Positions 1 through 6,714 of a DNA stretch of 13,245 nt are shown here, in pieces. The notes beneath the pieces were generated by a model. That model had not been told where the DNA came from. It did no database searches and was given only the letters and a program-made list of their open reading frames with translations. A program made the translations under genes and the position numbers. Source of the DNA: Ruminococcus sp. (GTDB taxonomy: Bacteria; Bacillota; Clostridia; Oscillospirales; Acutalibacteraceae); assembly GCA_004556705.1 (NCBI GenBank), contig SFGA01000035.1, positions 1-13,245 on the forward strand. Direction: 5' to 3'. Within the stretch, counting starts at the first letter, position 1. Each line of letters starts with the position of its first letter.

Positions 1-1
1 T

Positions 2-64
2 CGACCTATTAGAAAACTAAATAAAAAGCCACCAGTTCAATATAGAATTGATCTGGCAGCTTAA
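2..64 (+). CDS. Transposase C-terminal fragment (IS3/rve-type), partial at 5' end
   Basis: The frame entering from the left edge reads RPIRKLNKKPPVQYRIDLAA and stops at TAA (62-64). A KLN...PVxYR ending close to the stop codon is typical of IS3-family OrfB integrase-core transposases, which cut and join DNA with a DDE active site. No catalytic residue is inside the window, so activity cannot be judged. The same frame with the same stop occurs at the other end of the window on the opposite strand. This is a partial gene because the window ends, not necessarily a broken one. Another transposase family with a similar tail is possible. Confidence 0.55.
   Translation, partial: RPIRKLNKKPPVQYRIDLAA
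28..60. terminator. IS-borne bidirectional hairpin/terminator, left copy
   Basis: CCAG/CTGG and TCAAT/ATTGA arms with outer GC/GC pairs form an imperfect hairpin around a small loop. A T-rich tract follows on both strands: TTAATTCTTTTTT on plus, and TTTTTATTT on minus just outside the stem. It overlaps the last transposase codons. It could stop transposase transcription leaving the IS and host transcription entering it. This is inferred from base pairing only. Confidence 0.5.
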
Positions 65-99
65 TTCTTTTTTGTGTCTACAAAGTATTGACTACTTTA

Positions 100-122
100 A
101 AAAGACGGCAAAACCGTCTTTT
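100..122 (-). terminator. Intrinsic terminator of sigG
   Basis: An AAAGACGG arm, a short TTTTG loop and a CCGTCTTT arm followed by T residues (read on the minus strand) begin right after the sigG TAA. The structure is nearly symmetric, so it could also act on plus-strand transcripts leaving the IS. The IS edge lies immediately beyond the T tract. Confidence 0.85.
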
Positions 123-890
123 TTATTTTCCTTTAATTCTGTTTATAACATTCTTTTCAAGTCTTGAAACCTGCGCTTGCGATATGCCTATTTCCTTTGA
201 TACCTCCATTTGTGTTTTTCCTTGCATAAACCTAAGTGTAAGAATACGTTTTTCTCTTTCGGACAAGTCTTTTATCGTTTCTTTAATAACAATTTCATCA
301 AGCCAATCAGAATCAGTATCGAAGGAACTTACTTGATCCATAACGTAAATCGTATCTCCGCCGTCATTGTAAACAGGCTCAAACAAGCTTACGGGATCAA
401 CTATTGACTCAAGTGCTATAACAACCTGCGAGGTTTTAACATCAAGCTCCTTTGCGATTTCTTCGACTGTCGGCTCACGGTTTAATTCGTTTTGCAGTCT
501 TTCCTTTACCTGCATTGCGTGATATGCCGTGTCTCTCATTGAGCGTGAAACACGAACGGAATTGTTATCTCTCAAATATCTGCGTACTTCCCCGATAATC
601 ATCGGAACGGCGTAGGTTGAAAATCTTAAATTTAAGCTGATTTCAAAATTATCTATCGCTTTTATAAGCCCGATGCATCCCACCTGAAACAAATCGTCAA
701 GGTTTTCTCCCCTGTTTGTAAAACGCTGAATTACAGACAGCACAAGACGCAAATTTCCGTTAATCAGCTTATCCCTTGCGGTTTTATCTCCGTTATGCAT
801 AGCTTTCAGTAGCTCAATTTTTTCTTTTTCTTTAAGAACGGTTAATTTCGAGGTGTCTACTCCGCATATTTCTACTTTACTGTTTTGCAC
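123..890 (-). CDS. sigG: RNA polymerase sporulation sigma factor SigG (late forespore)
   Basis: This 255-residue sigma-70 family protein directs RNA polymerase to late forespore genes. The N-terminus carries the KVEICGVDTSKL block (residues 5-16) that closely matches Bacillus SigG. Region 2 includes NLRLVLSVIQRF (46-57), DDLFQVGCIGL (65-75) and FSTYAVPMIIGEVRRYLRDN (90-109), the core-binding and -10-recognition parts. SLFEPVYNDGGD (168-179) is another SigG-like block. Region 4 (about 209-252) has the helix-turn-helix KTQMEVSKEIGISQAQVSRLE. Length is normal. The start is GTG (888-890), chosen because it aligns with known SigG starts and has AAAGGA upstream; the nearby ATG is out of frame. In Bacillus and many Clostridia sigG follows spoIIGA-sigE; here mtaB is upstream, so sigG appears to be its own transcription unit. 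Confidence 0.95.
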   Translation of the reverse strand: MQNSKVEICGVDTSKLTVLKEKEKIELLKAMHNGDKTARDKLINGNLRLVLSVIQRFTNRGENLDDLFQVGCIGLIKAIDNFEISLNLRFSTYAVPMIIGEVRRYLRDNNSVRVSRSMRDTAYHAMQVKERLQNELNREPTVEEIAKELDVKTSQVVIALESIVDPVSLFEPVYNDGGDTIYVMDQVSSFDTDSDWLDEIVIKETIKDLSEREKRILTLRFMQGKTQMEVSKEIGISQAQVSRLEKNVINRIKGK

Positions 891-920
891 ATAATCATTC
901 CTTTTTTGAAAATATGTACA

Positions 921-955
921 AAACAGAACCCCTGCTCTTATTATGAACAGGGGTT
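921..955 (-). terminator. Intrinsic terminator of mtaB
   Basis: On the minus strand AACCCCTG (948-955) pairs with CAGGGGTT (927-934), extended inward by a TTC/GAG partial match, around a short AT-rich loop. A CTGTTTTGT tract follows. It lies about 30 bases after the mtaB stop and before sigG. The loop contains the putative sigG -10 element. Confidence 0.8.
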
Positions 956-968
956 GTAATTTTTATAA
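939..968 (-). promoter_or_regulatory. Putative SigG/SigF-type promoter of sigG
   Basis: Read on the minus strand, CATAATA (939-945) matches the SigG -10 consensus CATNHTA fully. It is preceded after exactly 18 bases by TTATA (964-968), which matches the -35 consensus GHATR at 4 of 5 positions. It lies 48 bases upstream of the sigG start. SigG and SigF transcription of sigG is established in Bacillus, so such a site is expected here. It overlaps the mtaB terminator hairpin. AT-rich DNA makes chance matches possible. Confidence 0.45.
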
Positions 969-984
969 GATTTTTAGTTAAATA

Positions 985-2268
985 TTATTCCGAATAGCAA
1001 TGCTCATTATCACTTGACGTAATTTTAACCGTAACAGGCTTACCTACCTCAAATTCCTCGAGCCTTGCTAAAACAGGAGTGTAATTTGCGGTATAGCCGA
1101 AAACAAAATCTCCGTCACGCTTGGTTTCGGGTATGATTTCAACCGTTTTACCGATTTGCTCTTTTAAGAAATTGCTTCGAATTTCCTCTGCAACCTGCGA
1201 GAGCACGGCAACACGCTTTTCTTTAACAGACTTTTCAATTTTACCGTCAAAAGAAGCGGCTCTTGTGCCCTCTCTTACAGAGTACGGGAAAATGTGAATT
1301 TTCTCAAAGCCGACTTTCTTTACAAACTCAACAGTATCGTTAAAATCCTCGTCGGTTTCGCCCGAAAAGCCGACCATAATATCGGTTGTTAATGTACAAT
1401 CGACAAAATTTTCACGCAGCTTTTTACAAAGGTCATAATACTCATCAGCGGTATAGTATCTGTTCATTCGTTTTAACGTATTGTCGCAACCGCTTTGAAG
1501 TGAAATATGAAACTGCGGGCAAAGCTTTTCACATTTTGCAAGATTAGACAAAACCTCATCTGTCAAATGGTCAGGCTCTAAAGAGCCGAGTCTGACACGC
1601 TTGATTTTATCGTTATCACAAGCCGCCGCAACTGCGTTGTAAAACTTTTCGCCTGTATCCTTGCCGTAAGCCGAAAGGTTAATTCCGACAAGTACAATCT
1701 CTGAGAAGCCTTTATCCGCAAGGGCCGAAACCTCACTTTTAATCTGCTCAATCGGCTTTGAACGCACTCTGCCCCTCGCATACGGAATTACGCAATAAGA
1801 ACAAAATCTGTCGCAGCCGTCCTCAATTTTCACAATCGCACGGGTTCTCTCGTTAAACTCATAAATCGGATCACCGCAAAACGCCTCACCCGATAAATGC
1901 TGATTTATCTCAACAATTCTCTCCCGATTGCTTATAAATCTTTTGAGCTTTGCAACCAAAGAAATATTATCTTTATTTCCGATTACAACATCCGCCGCAG
2001 TAAGCTCGCTTGCCATCTGCGGAAAAGCCTGCGGCATACAGCCTGTTAAAACAACAATGCTGTCGGGATGATTTCTTTTGAGATGGCGCACGGTCTGTCG
2101 GGTTTTTCTGTCGCTCTCGGCAGTTACTGTACAGGAATTGACAACAAAAACATCTGCTTCATCATCATTTAATGTAACAGAAAATCCGTTTTTTAATAAA
2201 TCCTCTGTTATTTCCTGTGTTTCATATTGATTGACCTTACAGCCAAGCGTATAGAGCTTAACTTTCAT
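985..2268 (-). CDS. mtaB: tRNA (t6A37) C2-methylthiotransferase MtaB
   Basis: A radical-SAM enzyme that adds a methylthio group to t6A at position 37 of tRNAs reading ANN codons, giving ms2t6A. Three domains are visible: an N-terminal UPF0004 domain with cluster cysteines C10 (TLGCKVNQYET), C46 (NSCTV) and C77 (TGCMPQ); a radical-SAM core with the CxxxCxxC motif at C152, C156 and C159 (DGCDRFCSYC); and a C-terminal TRAM-like domain from about residue 360. GCKVNxYET and the overall layout favour MtaB over MiaB or RimO. The ATG at 2266-2268 is chosen because AGGAG sits 6 bases upstream; a TTG two codons earlier directly abuts that site and is unlikely. Length, 427 residues, is typical. It lies 14 bases after the alpha-galactosidase stop, so the two are probably co-transcribed, with a terminator after mtaB. 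Confidence 0.94.
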   Translation of the reverse strand: MKVKLYTLGCKVNQYETQEITEDLLKNGFSVTLNDDEADVFVVNSCTVTAESDRKTRQTVRHLKRNHPDSIVVLTGCMPQAFPQMASELTAADVVIGNKDNISLVAKLKRFISNRERIVEINQHLSGEAFCGDPIYEFNERTRAIVKIEDGCDRFCSYCVIPYARGRVRSKPIEQIKSEVSALADKGFSEIVLVGINLSAYGKDTGEKFYNAVAAACDNDKIKRVRLGSLEPDHLTDEVLSNLAKCEKLCPQFHISLQSGCDNTLKRMNRYYTADEYYDLCKKLRENFVDCTLTTDIMVGFSGETDEDFNDTVEFVKKVGFEKIHIFPYSVREGTRAASFDGKIEKSVKEKRVAVLSQVAEEIRSNFLKEQIGKTVEIIPETKRDGDFVFGYTANYTPVLARLEEFEVGKPVTVKITSSDNEHCYSE

Positions 2269-2282
2269 TGACAACTCCTATT

Positions 2283-4001
2283 TTAGATTGATTTTACACG
2301 GAAAACACGAACTCCGTGCGGTGCAACACGAGCGTTAATAGCACCCGAGGTTACGTCAATTTCCTTACTCCAAAGGTCTGTGTACTGATAAGCGCCTACA
2401 TCGGACAGCTCAACATAGCTGAGATTTGCAACCTCTTTTAATGAAACGCTCATATCCTTTTCGGAATTTGACTTGTTAAAGAAGCATATTGCAGCCTCGC
2501 CCTTATCAAGAGGCTTAACAAGAATATCGGTAATAGCGTTAGTTTTCATTCTTCTGCACTGAACGCCCTTTTTATCCTGATCAACAGCAATAAGCTCTCT
2601 GTTGGTTACAATCTGCAAAATCTTGTTATTATAATCAACATTTCCGTCAACGTCAATAAATTCTCTTATATCGTTACCGAGTATAAGCGGCGCAGAAAGC
2701 ATACACCAAAGAGTAAAGTGTGCCTTGTTTTCCTCAACGGTAAGGTTACCGTTGCCGACCTCAAGCATATCGGGGTCATTCCAACCGCCAACGCCTGAAT
2801 AATCTGCAAGCTTTACGTTAATTTCATAAATTCCGAGAATTGAGCTCCACATAGGTCTGATATCAAGCGTGGTTCTCCAAAGGTTACCTGCCTGTGCACC
2901 CCATTTCCACGGCTTGTTTTTGCCCCACTCGCAAATTGAATAAACAATCGGCTTTTCGGGTACATTGTTCTTTTCGGCGTAAAGCTTTGTAGCACGCTTC
3001 AATTCCTTGCCCATATTTATATACTGAGTAGCCGCAGAGTCCATTTTTGAGCCAATGGGATTTTTAATTTCTATTGTATTATCGCCCTTGTTGAGCTTAA
3101 CGGCAATTTGACATCTGCCTGTTCTGCTCCAAGCCTTTGTAGGCGGAATATCAACAGGATAAGTGTCACGGTCATTAACTGTAACAACCGCATATTTATC
3201 GGCTTCGAAAGCCTTTTTCACAACAAGTGTAAGCGTATATTCGCCGTCCTCTGCTATATTGACAAAGCTAAATCTAACGCTGCCCATATTACTGTCGAGG
3301 TTTGCAACATAGCTTCCGTTTTTATCTTTTATAATTCTTGCAGTACCGTAAAGCTCGCCGTTTTCAGCCTCAATAACCTGCTCGCTTCCGCCGTTTTTAT
3401 CGGTAATTATAACCTTATCGATAAGCGGAGCTTTTGAGGTAATAGGCTTATTGTGGCAAAAATCGTATTTGAAATATTCAATGCCCCACTCGGCAAAGGT
3501 TTCCGCATCAATTCTCTCATGACCGAGAGAAGCCGGCAAATCCTCACAGGTAAGAGTACCGTTTGAGGAATATATACCTGCCTTAAAGCCCATTTTATTC
3601 AAATCCTCAACAAGAGGTTTAATTCCTCTCGGGAATGTTGCAAGGTCGCCCTGCAATTTGCCGTCCTTGTCACGAATCGAGCTGTGCCAGCAGTCGTCAA
3701 GGTTTACGAAATTGTAGCCTGCGTCAAGCAAGCCGCTTTTTTTCATAGCTTCGGCAATTTGAAGGATTTTTTCTTCTGTAATTTCTGTTCTGAATGAGTT
3801 CCAGCTCGACCAACCCATAGGAGGTGTAAGAGCCACTCCGTTATCATATTTTTCCGTCGTTTTGATATGTACGCCGAGCTTCGCAACAGCCTTGCGAATA
3901 TCGCACTCGGGACAAAAATCAGGAGTTTTCTTTTTTGCAATATAACCTGCGGCAGCAGCCGTACCTGCCAAAACTACGGCTGAAATGATTTTTCCTAACA
4001 T
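2283..4001 (-). CDS. GH27 alpha-galactosidase with inserted CBM6/35-like domain and N-terminal membrane segment
   Basis: Predicted retaining glycosidase releasing terminal alpha-linked galactose. The barrel shows TPPMGWSSWN (residues 59-68), NLDDCW (100-105), the nucleophile D180 in YFKYDFC, the probable acid/base D380 in RTTLDIRPMW (aligned with human GLA D231), and GGWNDPDMLEVGN (405-417). About 140 residues (186-326) are inserted directly after the nucleophile strand. They read as a beta-sandwich carbohydrate-binding module: IEAENG at the start, GSVRFSFVNIAEDGEYTLTL, and KGDNTIEIKN at the end. A small beta domain closes the C-terminus (about 485-572). A hydrophobic stretch (residues 5-21) followed by KKK suggests a membrane anchor or uncleaved signal. 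ATG at 3999-4001 is chosen: GGGG lies 8 bases upstream and the hydrophobic segment starts at once. A GTG 16 codons upstream has a ribosome site only 3 bases away. Substrate specificity within GH27 is not proven. Confidence 0.9.
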   Translation of the reverse strand: MLGKIISAVVLAGTAAAAGYIAKKKTPDFCPECDIRKAVAKLGVHIKTTEKYDNGVALTPPMGWSSWNSFRTEITEEKILQIAEAMKKSGLLDAGYNFVNLDDCWHSSIRDKDGKLQGDLATFPRGIKPLVEDLNKMGFKAGIYSSNGTLTCEDLPASLGHERIDAETFAEWGIEYFKYDFCHNKPITSKAPLIDKVIITDKNGGSEQVIEAENGELYGTARIIKDKNGSYVANLDSNMGSVRFSFVNIAEDGEYTLTLVVKKAFEADKYAVVTVNDRDTYPVDIPPTKAWSRTGRCQIAVKLNKGDNTIEIKNPIGSKMDSAATQYINMGKELKRATKLYAEKNNVPEKPIVYSICEWGKNKPWKWGAQAGNLWRTTLDIRPMWSSILGIYEINVKLADYSGVGGWNDPDMLEVGNGNLTVEENKAHFTLWCMLSAPLILGNDIREFIDVDGNVDYNNKILQIVTNRELIAVDQDKKGVQCRRMKTNAITDILVKPLDKGEAAICFFNKSNSEKDMSVSLKEVANLSYVELSDVGAYQYTDLWSKEIDVTSGAINARVAPHGVRVFRVKSI

Positions 4002-4045
4002 ATTATAATCCCCTTTACAAAATAAAGAGGATAGCGAAATAACAT
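3995..4045 (-). CDS. Possible 16-codon upstream ORF overlapping the alpha-galactosidase start
   Basis: AAGGAGG (4053-4059) lies 7 bases ahead of an ATG that encodes MLFRYPLYFVKGIIIC and then TAG. The stop lies just past the alpha-galactosidase ATG (ATGTTAG), in another frame. That geometry would allow translational coupling. The ribosome site is one of the best matches in the window, but the ORF is very short, overlaps a hairpin and has no known homologue that I recognise. Confidence 0.3.
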   Translation of the reverse strand: MLFRYPLYFVKGIIIC

Positions 4046-4056
4046 TCACTATCCTC
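4022..4056 (-). terminator. Hairpin after ispH-S1: terminator or 5'-leader structure of the alpha-galactosidase
   Basis: On the minus strand GAGGATAGTG (4047-4056) pairs with CGCTATCCTC (4027-4036) over 10 positions (one G-U), with a 10-base AT-rich loop and then TTTATTTT. It lies 20 bases beyond the ispH-S1 stop and fits an intrinsic terminator. The 5' arm also contains part of the AAGGAGG ribosome site of the short upstream ORF, so the same fold would mask it. Confidence 0.65.
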
Positions 4057-4075
4057 CTTGATTTAATAAGTTAAA

Positions 4076-6088
4076 TTATTCCTCAACTGGAGTTTCCTCA
4101 GCAGGAGCTTCAACTGCTTCTTCAGCAGCGGGAGGATCGAGGAGAGCCTTTATTGAAAGGCTGACACGCTTCTTATCAAAGTCAATGTCAAGAATCTTTG
4201 CTTTAACTTCCTGACCAACCTTGAGAACATCAGCTGTATTTGCAACGTGGTCATATGAAATCTCGGAAATGTGAATAAGACCGTCGATTCCCGGAATGAT
4301 GTTTGCAAATGCGCCGAATGTTGTAAGTCCGACAATCTTTGCTGTGATTTCCTTACCAACGGGATAATCTCTCTTGAGAATTTCCCACGGATTGTCCTCA
4401 ACTTTCTTAAAGCCAAGAGAAATCTTCTTATTTTCACGGTCAAGAGCCTTTATGTAAACTTCAACAGTGTCGCCTACATTAACAACCTCTGACGGATGCT
4501 TAATTCTTGTCCAAGAAAGCTCGGAAATGTGAATCATACCGTCAACACCGCCGAGGTCAACGAATGCACCGTACTTTGTAAGTGAACGAACAGTACCTGT
4601 GTACTTCTGTCCCTCTTCAGCCTGTGCCCAGAACTTCTCTGCCTCTTCCTTGCGGAGGTCTCTGTTAGCAGCCTTGATTGAGCCTACAACTCTGCGCCTT
4701 CTCTTATCTGCTTCGATAATCTTGAACTTAACAGTCTTGCCGACCATATCCTCAAGAGAATCGTTTCTGCTGAACTTTGAAAGTGATGCCGGAACGAATA
4801 CACGAATTCCGTTGTACTGAACATAAAGTCCTTTACCGTCGCCTACAACGCCTGTAACCTTACCTTCAACAACCTCATCGCTCTCGGGATCGATTGTTTC
4901 CCAAGCCTTAGCTGCGTCATAACGCTTCTTTGAAAGCATAACCGTACCTTCGGCATCGTTGGTTTTCATAATGATAAGGTCAAGCTTATCGCCGATTTTA
5001 ACTTCTTTTGTGATGTCGCAAGAGGGATCGTTGCTGAACTCGTTAGCAGGAACATAACCTGTATGCTTTCTTCCTACGATTTCAACCTCAACCTCAGACG
5101 GTGAAACGCCTACGACTACGCCTACAACTTTTTGGTCTGTGCTTTCATCTATATATTCTTCAAGCATAGCAGCAAAAGATGTATCTTCAGCCATTGTTGC
5201 CTCCTCCTTTACTGCATTTGTGCTGACATTTTGTTCTAATTTCTCGGTCATTGTTTTTAGTACCTCCTTAATTATACTGTCAGGAGTCGATGCTCCCGCA
5301 GTAACGCCGACTGACTTAAACCTTGAAAAATCGATGCCGTTCAATTCCTCATAAGTCTCAATCAGGTAAGTAGGGCAATTGGATTCACACACAGCCTTAA
5401 GCTTAGCCGTATTAGAACTTTGACGGCCGCCTATGATAATCATAGCATCGTTTTTAAGCGAAAGCTGAGTGGCTTCCTTTTGTCTTTCTTCTGTCGCATT
5501 ACATATTGTATCAAAAATTATGGCGTTTGTATAGTAATTTTTAATTTTTTTTGCATATTTTTCAAAAGATTTTATCGAAAAAGTGGTTTGAGAGACAACT
5601 ATTAGACGATTTTCAACTAAATTCGGGTTGGAATTGATGATTTCGTCAAGCTCTTCCTCGGTATTGAACACAAAAGACGGTCCCTTGCAGTAGCTTCTGA
5701 TACCTATAACCTCGGGGTGAGTCTTGTCGCCCGCTATAAAAGTTACTGTGTTTTCATCGGATTTTTCGCTGACTGTCTTATGAATTTTCAAAACAAACGG
5801 GCATGTAGCATCACAAAAATTCGGGGAAACGCTCTTTACCTCTTGCAAAAGGTCTTTTGTAATTCCGTGAGTTCTGACAACAATCACATCACCGCTTTTA
5901 CATTCATCAGGATGCTCTATAATGCGGACTCCCCTCTTCTTGAAAGAAGAAATGACCTGTGGATTATGAATAATCGGTCCTATCGTACAAACGCTTTTGC
6001 CCTCGTCAACCATTTTTTCAAGCAAATTTATTGCTCTGTTAACGCCGAAGCAAAAGCCTGCCGACTTGGCAAGTGTTATTTCTCGCAA
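4076..6088 (-). CDS. ispH: IspH (HMBPP reductase) fused to ribosomal protein S1-type RNA-binding domains
   Basis: Residues 1-280 are IspH (LytB), the last MEP-pathway enzyme, which reduces HMBPP to IPP and DMAPP with a [4Fe-4S] cluster. Cluster cysteines are C13 (GFCFGV), C96 (DATCPFV) and C196 (TICNAT); substrate-site H41, H74 and H124 with E126 (THPEV), T167-T168 and S224-S225-N226 (RQSSNT) are present. After a linker, four S1 domains follow at about 320-388, 407-472, 496-560 and 579-646, then an acidic Ala/Glu tail. S1 domains bind mRNA at the 30S subunit. Such fusions are known in Clostridia. The start is TTG (6086-6088) with AGGAAGG upstream, overlapping plsC by 13 bases. Two strong in-frame ribosome sites with ATGs at residues 280 and 299 could also give free S1. 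It ends the RpiR-led operon. Both activities look intact. Confidence 0.95.
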   Translation of the reverse strand: MREITLAKSAGFCFGVNRAINLLEKMVDEGKSVCTIGPIIHNPQVISSFKKRGVRIIEHPDECKSGDVIVVRTHGITKDLLQEVKSVSPNFCDATCPFVLKIHKTVSEKSDENTVTFIAGDKTHPEVIGIRSYCKGPSFVFNTEEELDEIINSNPNLVENRLIVVSQTTFSIKSFEKYAKKIKNYYTNAIIFDTICNATEERQKEATQLSLKNDAMIIIGGRQSSNTAKLKAVCESNCPTYLIETYEELNGIDFSRFKSVGVTAGASTPDSIIKEVLKTMTEKLEQNVSTNAVKEEATMAEDTSFAAMLEEYIDESTDQKVVGVVVGVSPSEVEVEIVGRKHTGYVPANEFSNDPSCDITKEVKIGDKLDLIIMKTNDAEGTVMLSKKRYDAAKAWETIDPESDEVVEGKVTGVVGDGKGLYVQYNGIRVFVPASLSKFSRNDSLEDMVGKTVKFKIIEADKRRRRVVGSIKAANRDLRKEEAEKFWAQAEEGQKYTGTVRSLTKYGAFVDLGGVDGMIHISELSWTRIKHPSEVVNVGDTVEVYIKALDRENKKISLGFKKVEDNPWEILKRDYPVGKEITAKIVGLTTFGAFANIIPGIDGLIHISEISYDHVANTADVLKVGQEVKAKILDIDFDKKRVSLSIKALLDPPAAEEAVEAPAEETPVEE
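5192..5210 (-). promoter_or_regulatory. Internal ribosome site and ATG ahead of the S1 domains (codon 299)
   Basis: AAAGGAGGAGG (5200-5210) places its AAAGGAGG core 8 bases upstream of the in-frame ATG at 5192-5194, followed by Ala-Glu-Asp. Spacing and strength are near optimal, better than the gene's own TTG start. It would yield a free protein of 372 residues holding all four S1 domains. Confidence 0.5.
5249..5269 (-). promoter_or_regulatory. Internal ribosome site and ATG at the IspH/S1 junction (codon 280)
   Basis: AAGGAGG (5263-5269) lies 11 bases ahead of the in-frame ATG at 5249-5251. This Met is where the IspH domain ends and the linker begins. Because the bases also encode Lys-Glu-Val, chance is possible. 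Confidence 0.4.
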
Positions 6089-6714
6089 TGTCCTTCCTCC
6101 CAGAGTGCCGTAATTTCGCCCATAATACGCTTGGTGGCATCTTTAAGCTCCTTTGTATTGTGAGGCTCGTCGGTAAAGCCGAATTCTTCGTTTTTAATTA
6201 CCTTACCGAAACGAACAGTCAAGCGTGTACCTTTTTTGTACTCATCGCTTGTATAAATCGAAACGGGTAAAACGTCCGCACCCGTAACCTTAGCGATAAG
6301 AGCCGTTCCCGATTTACCTCTTGCAGGCTTGAAGTCCTTTGAACGTGTGCCCTCAGGAAAAATACCTAAAATATAGCCTTTTTTAACTACATTTTCCGCA
6401 TATTCAACAGCGGTTGTGTCGCCCTGTCCTCTTCTTATCGGGAAAGCGTTTAGGTGCTTTATGAAAATTCCGAGAGCCTCGTTTTCAAAAAGCTCTTCCT
6501 TTGCCATAAAGTGAATAGTACGCTTTACCCCTCTGCCTAAAACAATAGGGTCATTACTGCTTTGATGGTTGCAGGCAATGATAAGTCCGCCGTCCTTTGG
6601 TATGTTTTCAAGTCCGACATAGGTAATCTTAAACTTAAGGCAATAAAGCTTTGCAACCCATCTCAAGTTTTGATAAAGCTTATATTCTTTAACATTATTA
6701 AAATCAAATTCCAT
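6076..6714 (-). CDS. plsC: 1-acyl-sn-glycerol-3-phosphate acyltransferase (PlsC)
   Basis: Transfers an acyl chain to lysophosphatidic acid to form phosphatidic acid at the inner face of the membrane. The acyltransferase signature HxxxxD is at H50-D55 (NHQSSND), with FPIRRG (91-96) and FPEGTRS (119-125) as the later conserved blocks. Length, 212 residues, is on the short side but normal for bacterial PlsC. The ATG at 6712-6714 is preferred over a TTG one codon earlier because AGGAG lies 8 bases upstream and because it gives a TGATG overlap with the cmk stop. The 3' end overlaps the ispH-S1 start. The tight packing indicates co-translation within the cmk-plsC-ispH operon. Acyl donor (acyl-ACP or acyl-CoA) cannot be told from sequence. 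Confidence 0.93.
   Translation of the reverse strand: MEFDFNNVKEYKLYQNLRWVAKLYCLKFKITYVGLENIPKDGGLIIACNHQSSNDPIVLGRGVKRTIHFMAKEELFENEALGIFIKHLNAFPIRRGQGDTTAVEYAENVVKKGYILGIFPEGTRSKDFKPARGKSGTALIAKVTGADVLPVSIYTSDEYKKGTRLTVRFGKVIKNEEFGFTDEPHNTKELKDATKRIMGEITALWEEGHCEK

Larger units (their letters stand above)
1..99 (+). mobile_element. 3' end of an insertion sequence (IS3-type), left copy, truncated by the window edge
   Basis: Bases 4-99 are repeated perfectly, in inverted orientation, at 13150-13245. The segment holds the last codons of a transposase-like frame, a hairpin at 28-60 and an AT-rich terminal stretch (about 71-99) where the IS inverted repeat should lie. Identity between the two copies stops at base 99, so the IS edge is at or within a few bases of it. 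Only the IS end is present; the rest lies outside the window. The family assignment rests on the transposase C-terminus only. Confidence 0.75.

Noticed and set aside
3108..3437. 109-codon plus-strand frame opposite the inserted domain of the alpha-galactosidase
   Set aside because: The minus-strand protein reads through continuously as a carbohydrate-binding-like domain; the opposing frame has no support.
4002..4007. TATAAT directly in front of the alpha-galactosidase ATG as a promoter -10
   Set aside because: It is immediately next to the start codon and has no -35 at a proper distance; it is better seen as the AT-rich spacer between ribosome site and start.
4255..4545. Near-repeats (CGGAAATGTGAAT and neighbouring bases) in the S1 region
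   Set aside because: They encode the same IHISE block in the third and fourth S1 domains, so protein homology explains them.
5717..6163. 148-codon plus-strand open frame opposite ispH and plsC
   Set aside because: Antisense to two strongly supported genes, with no domain signal and a Cys/Phe/Ser-rich sequence typical of a shadow frame.
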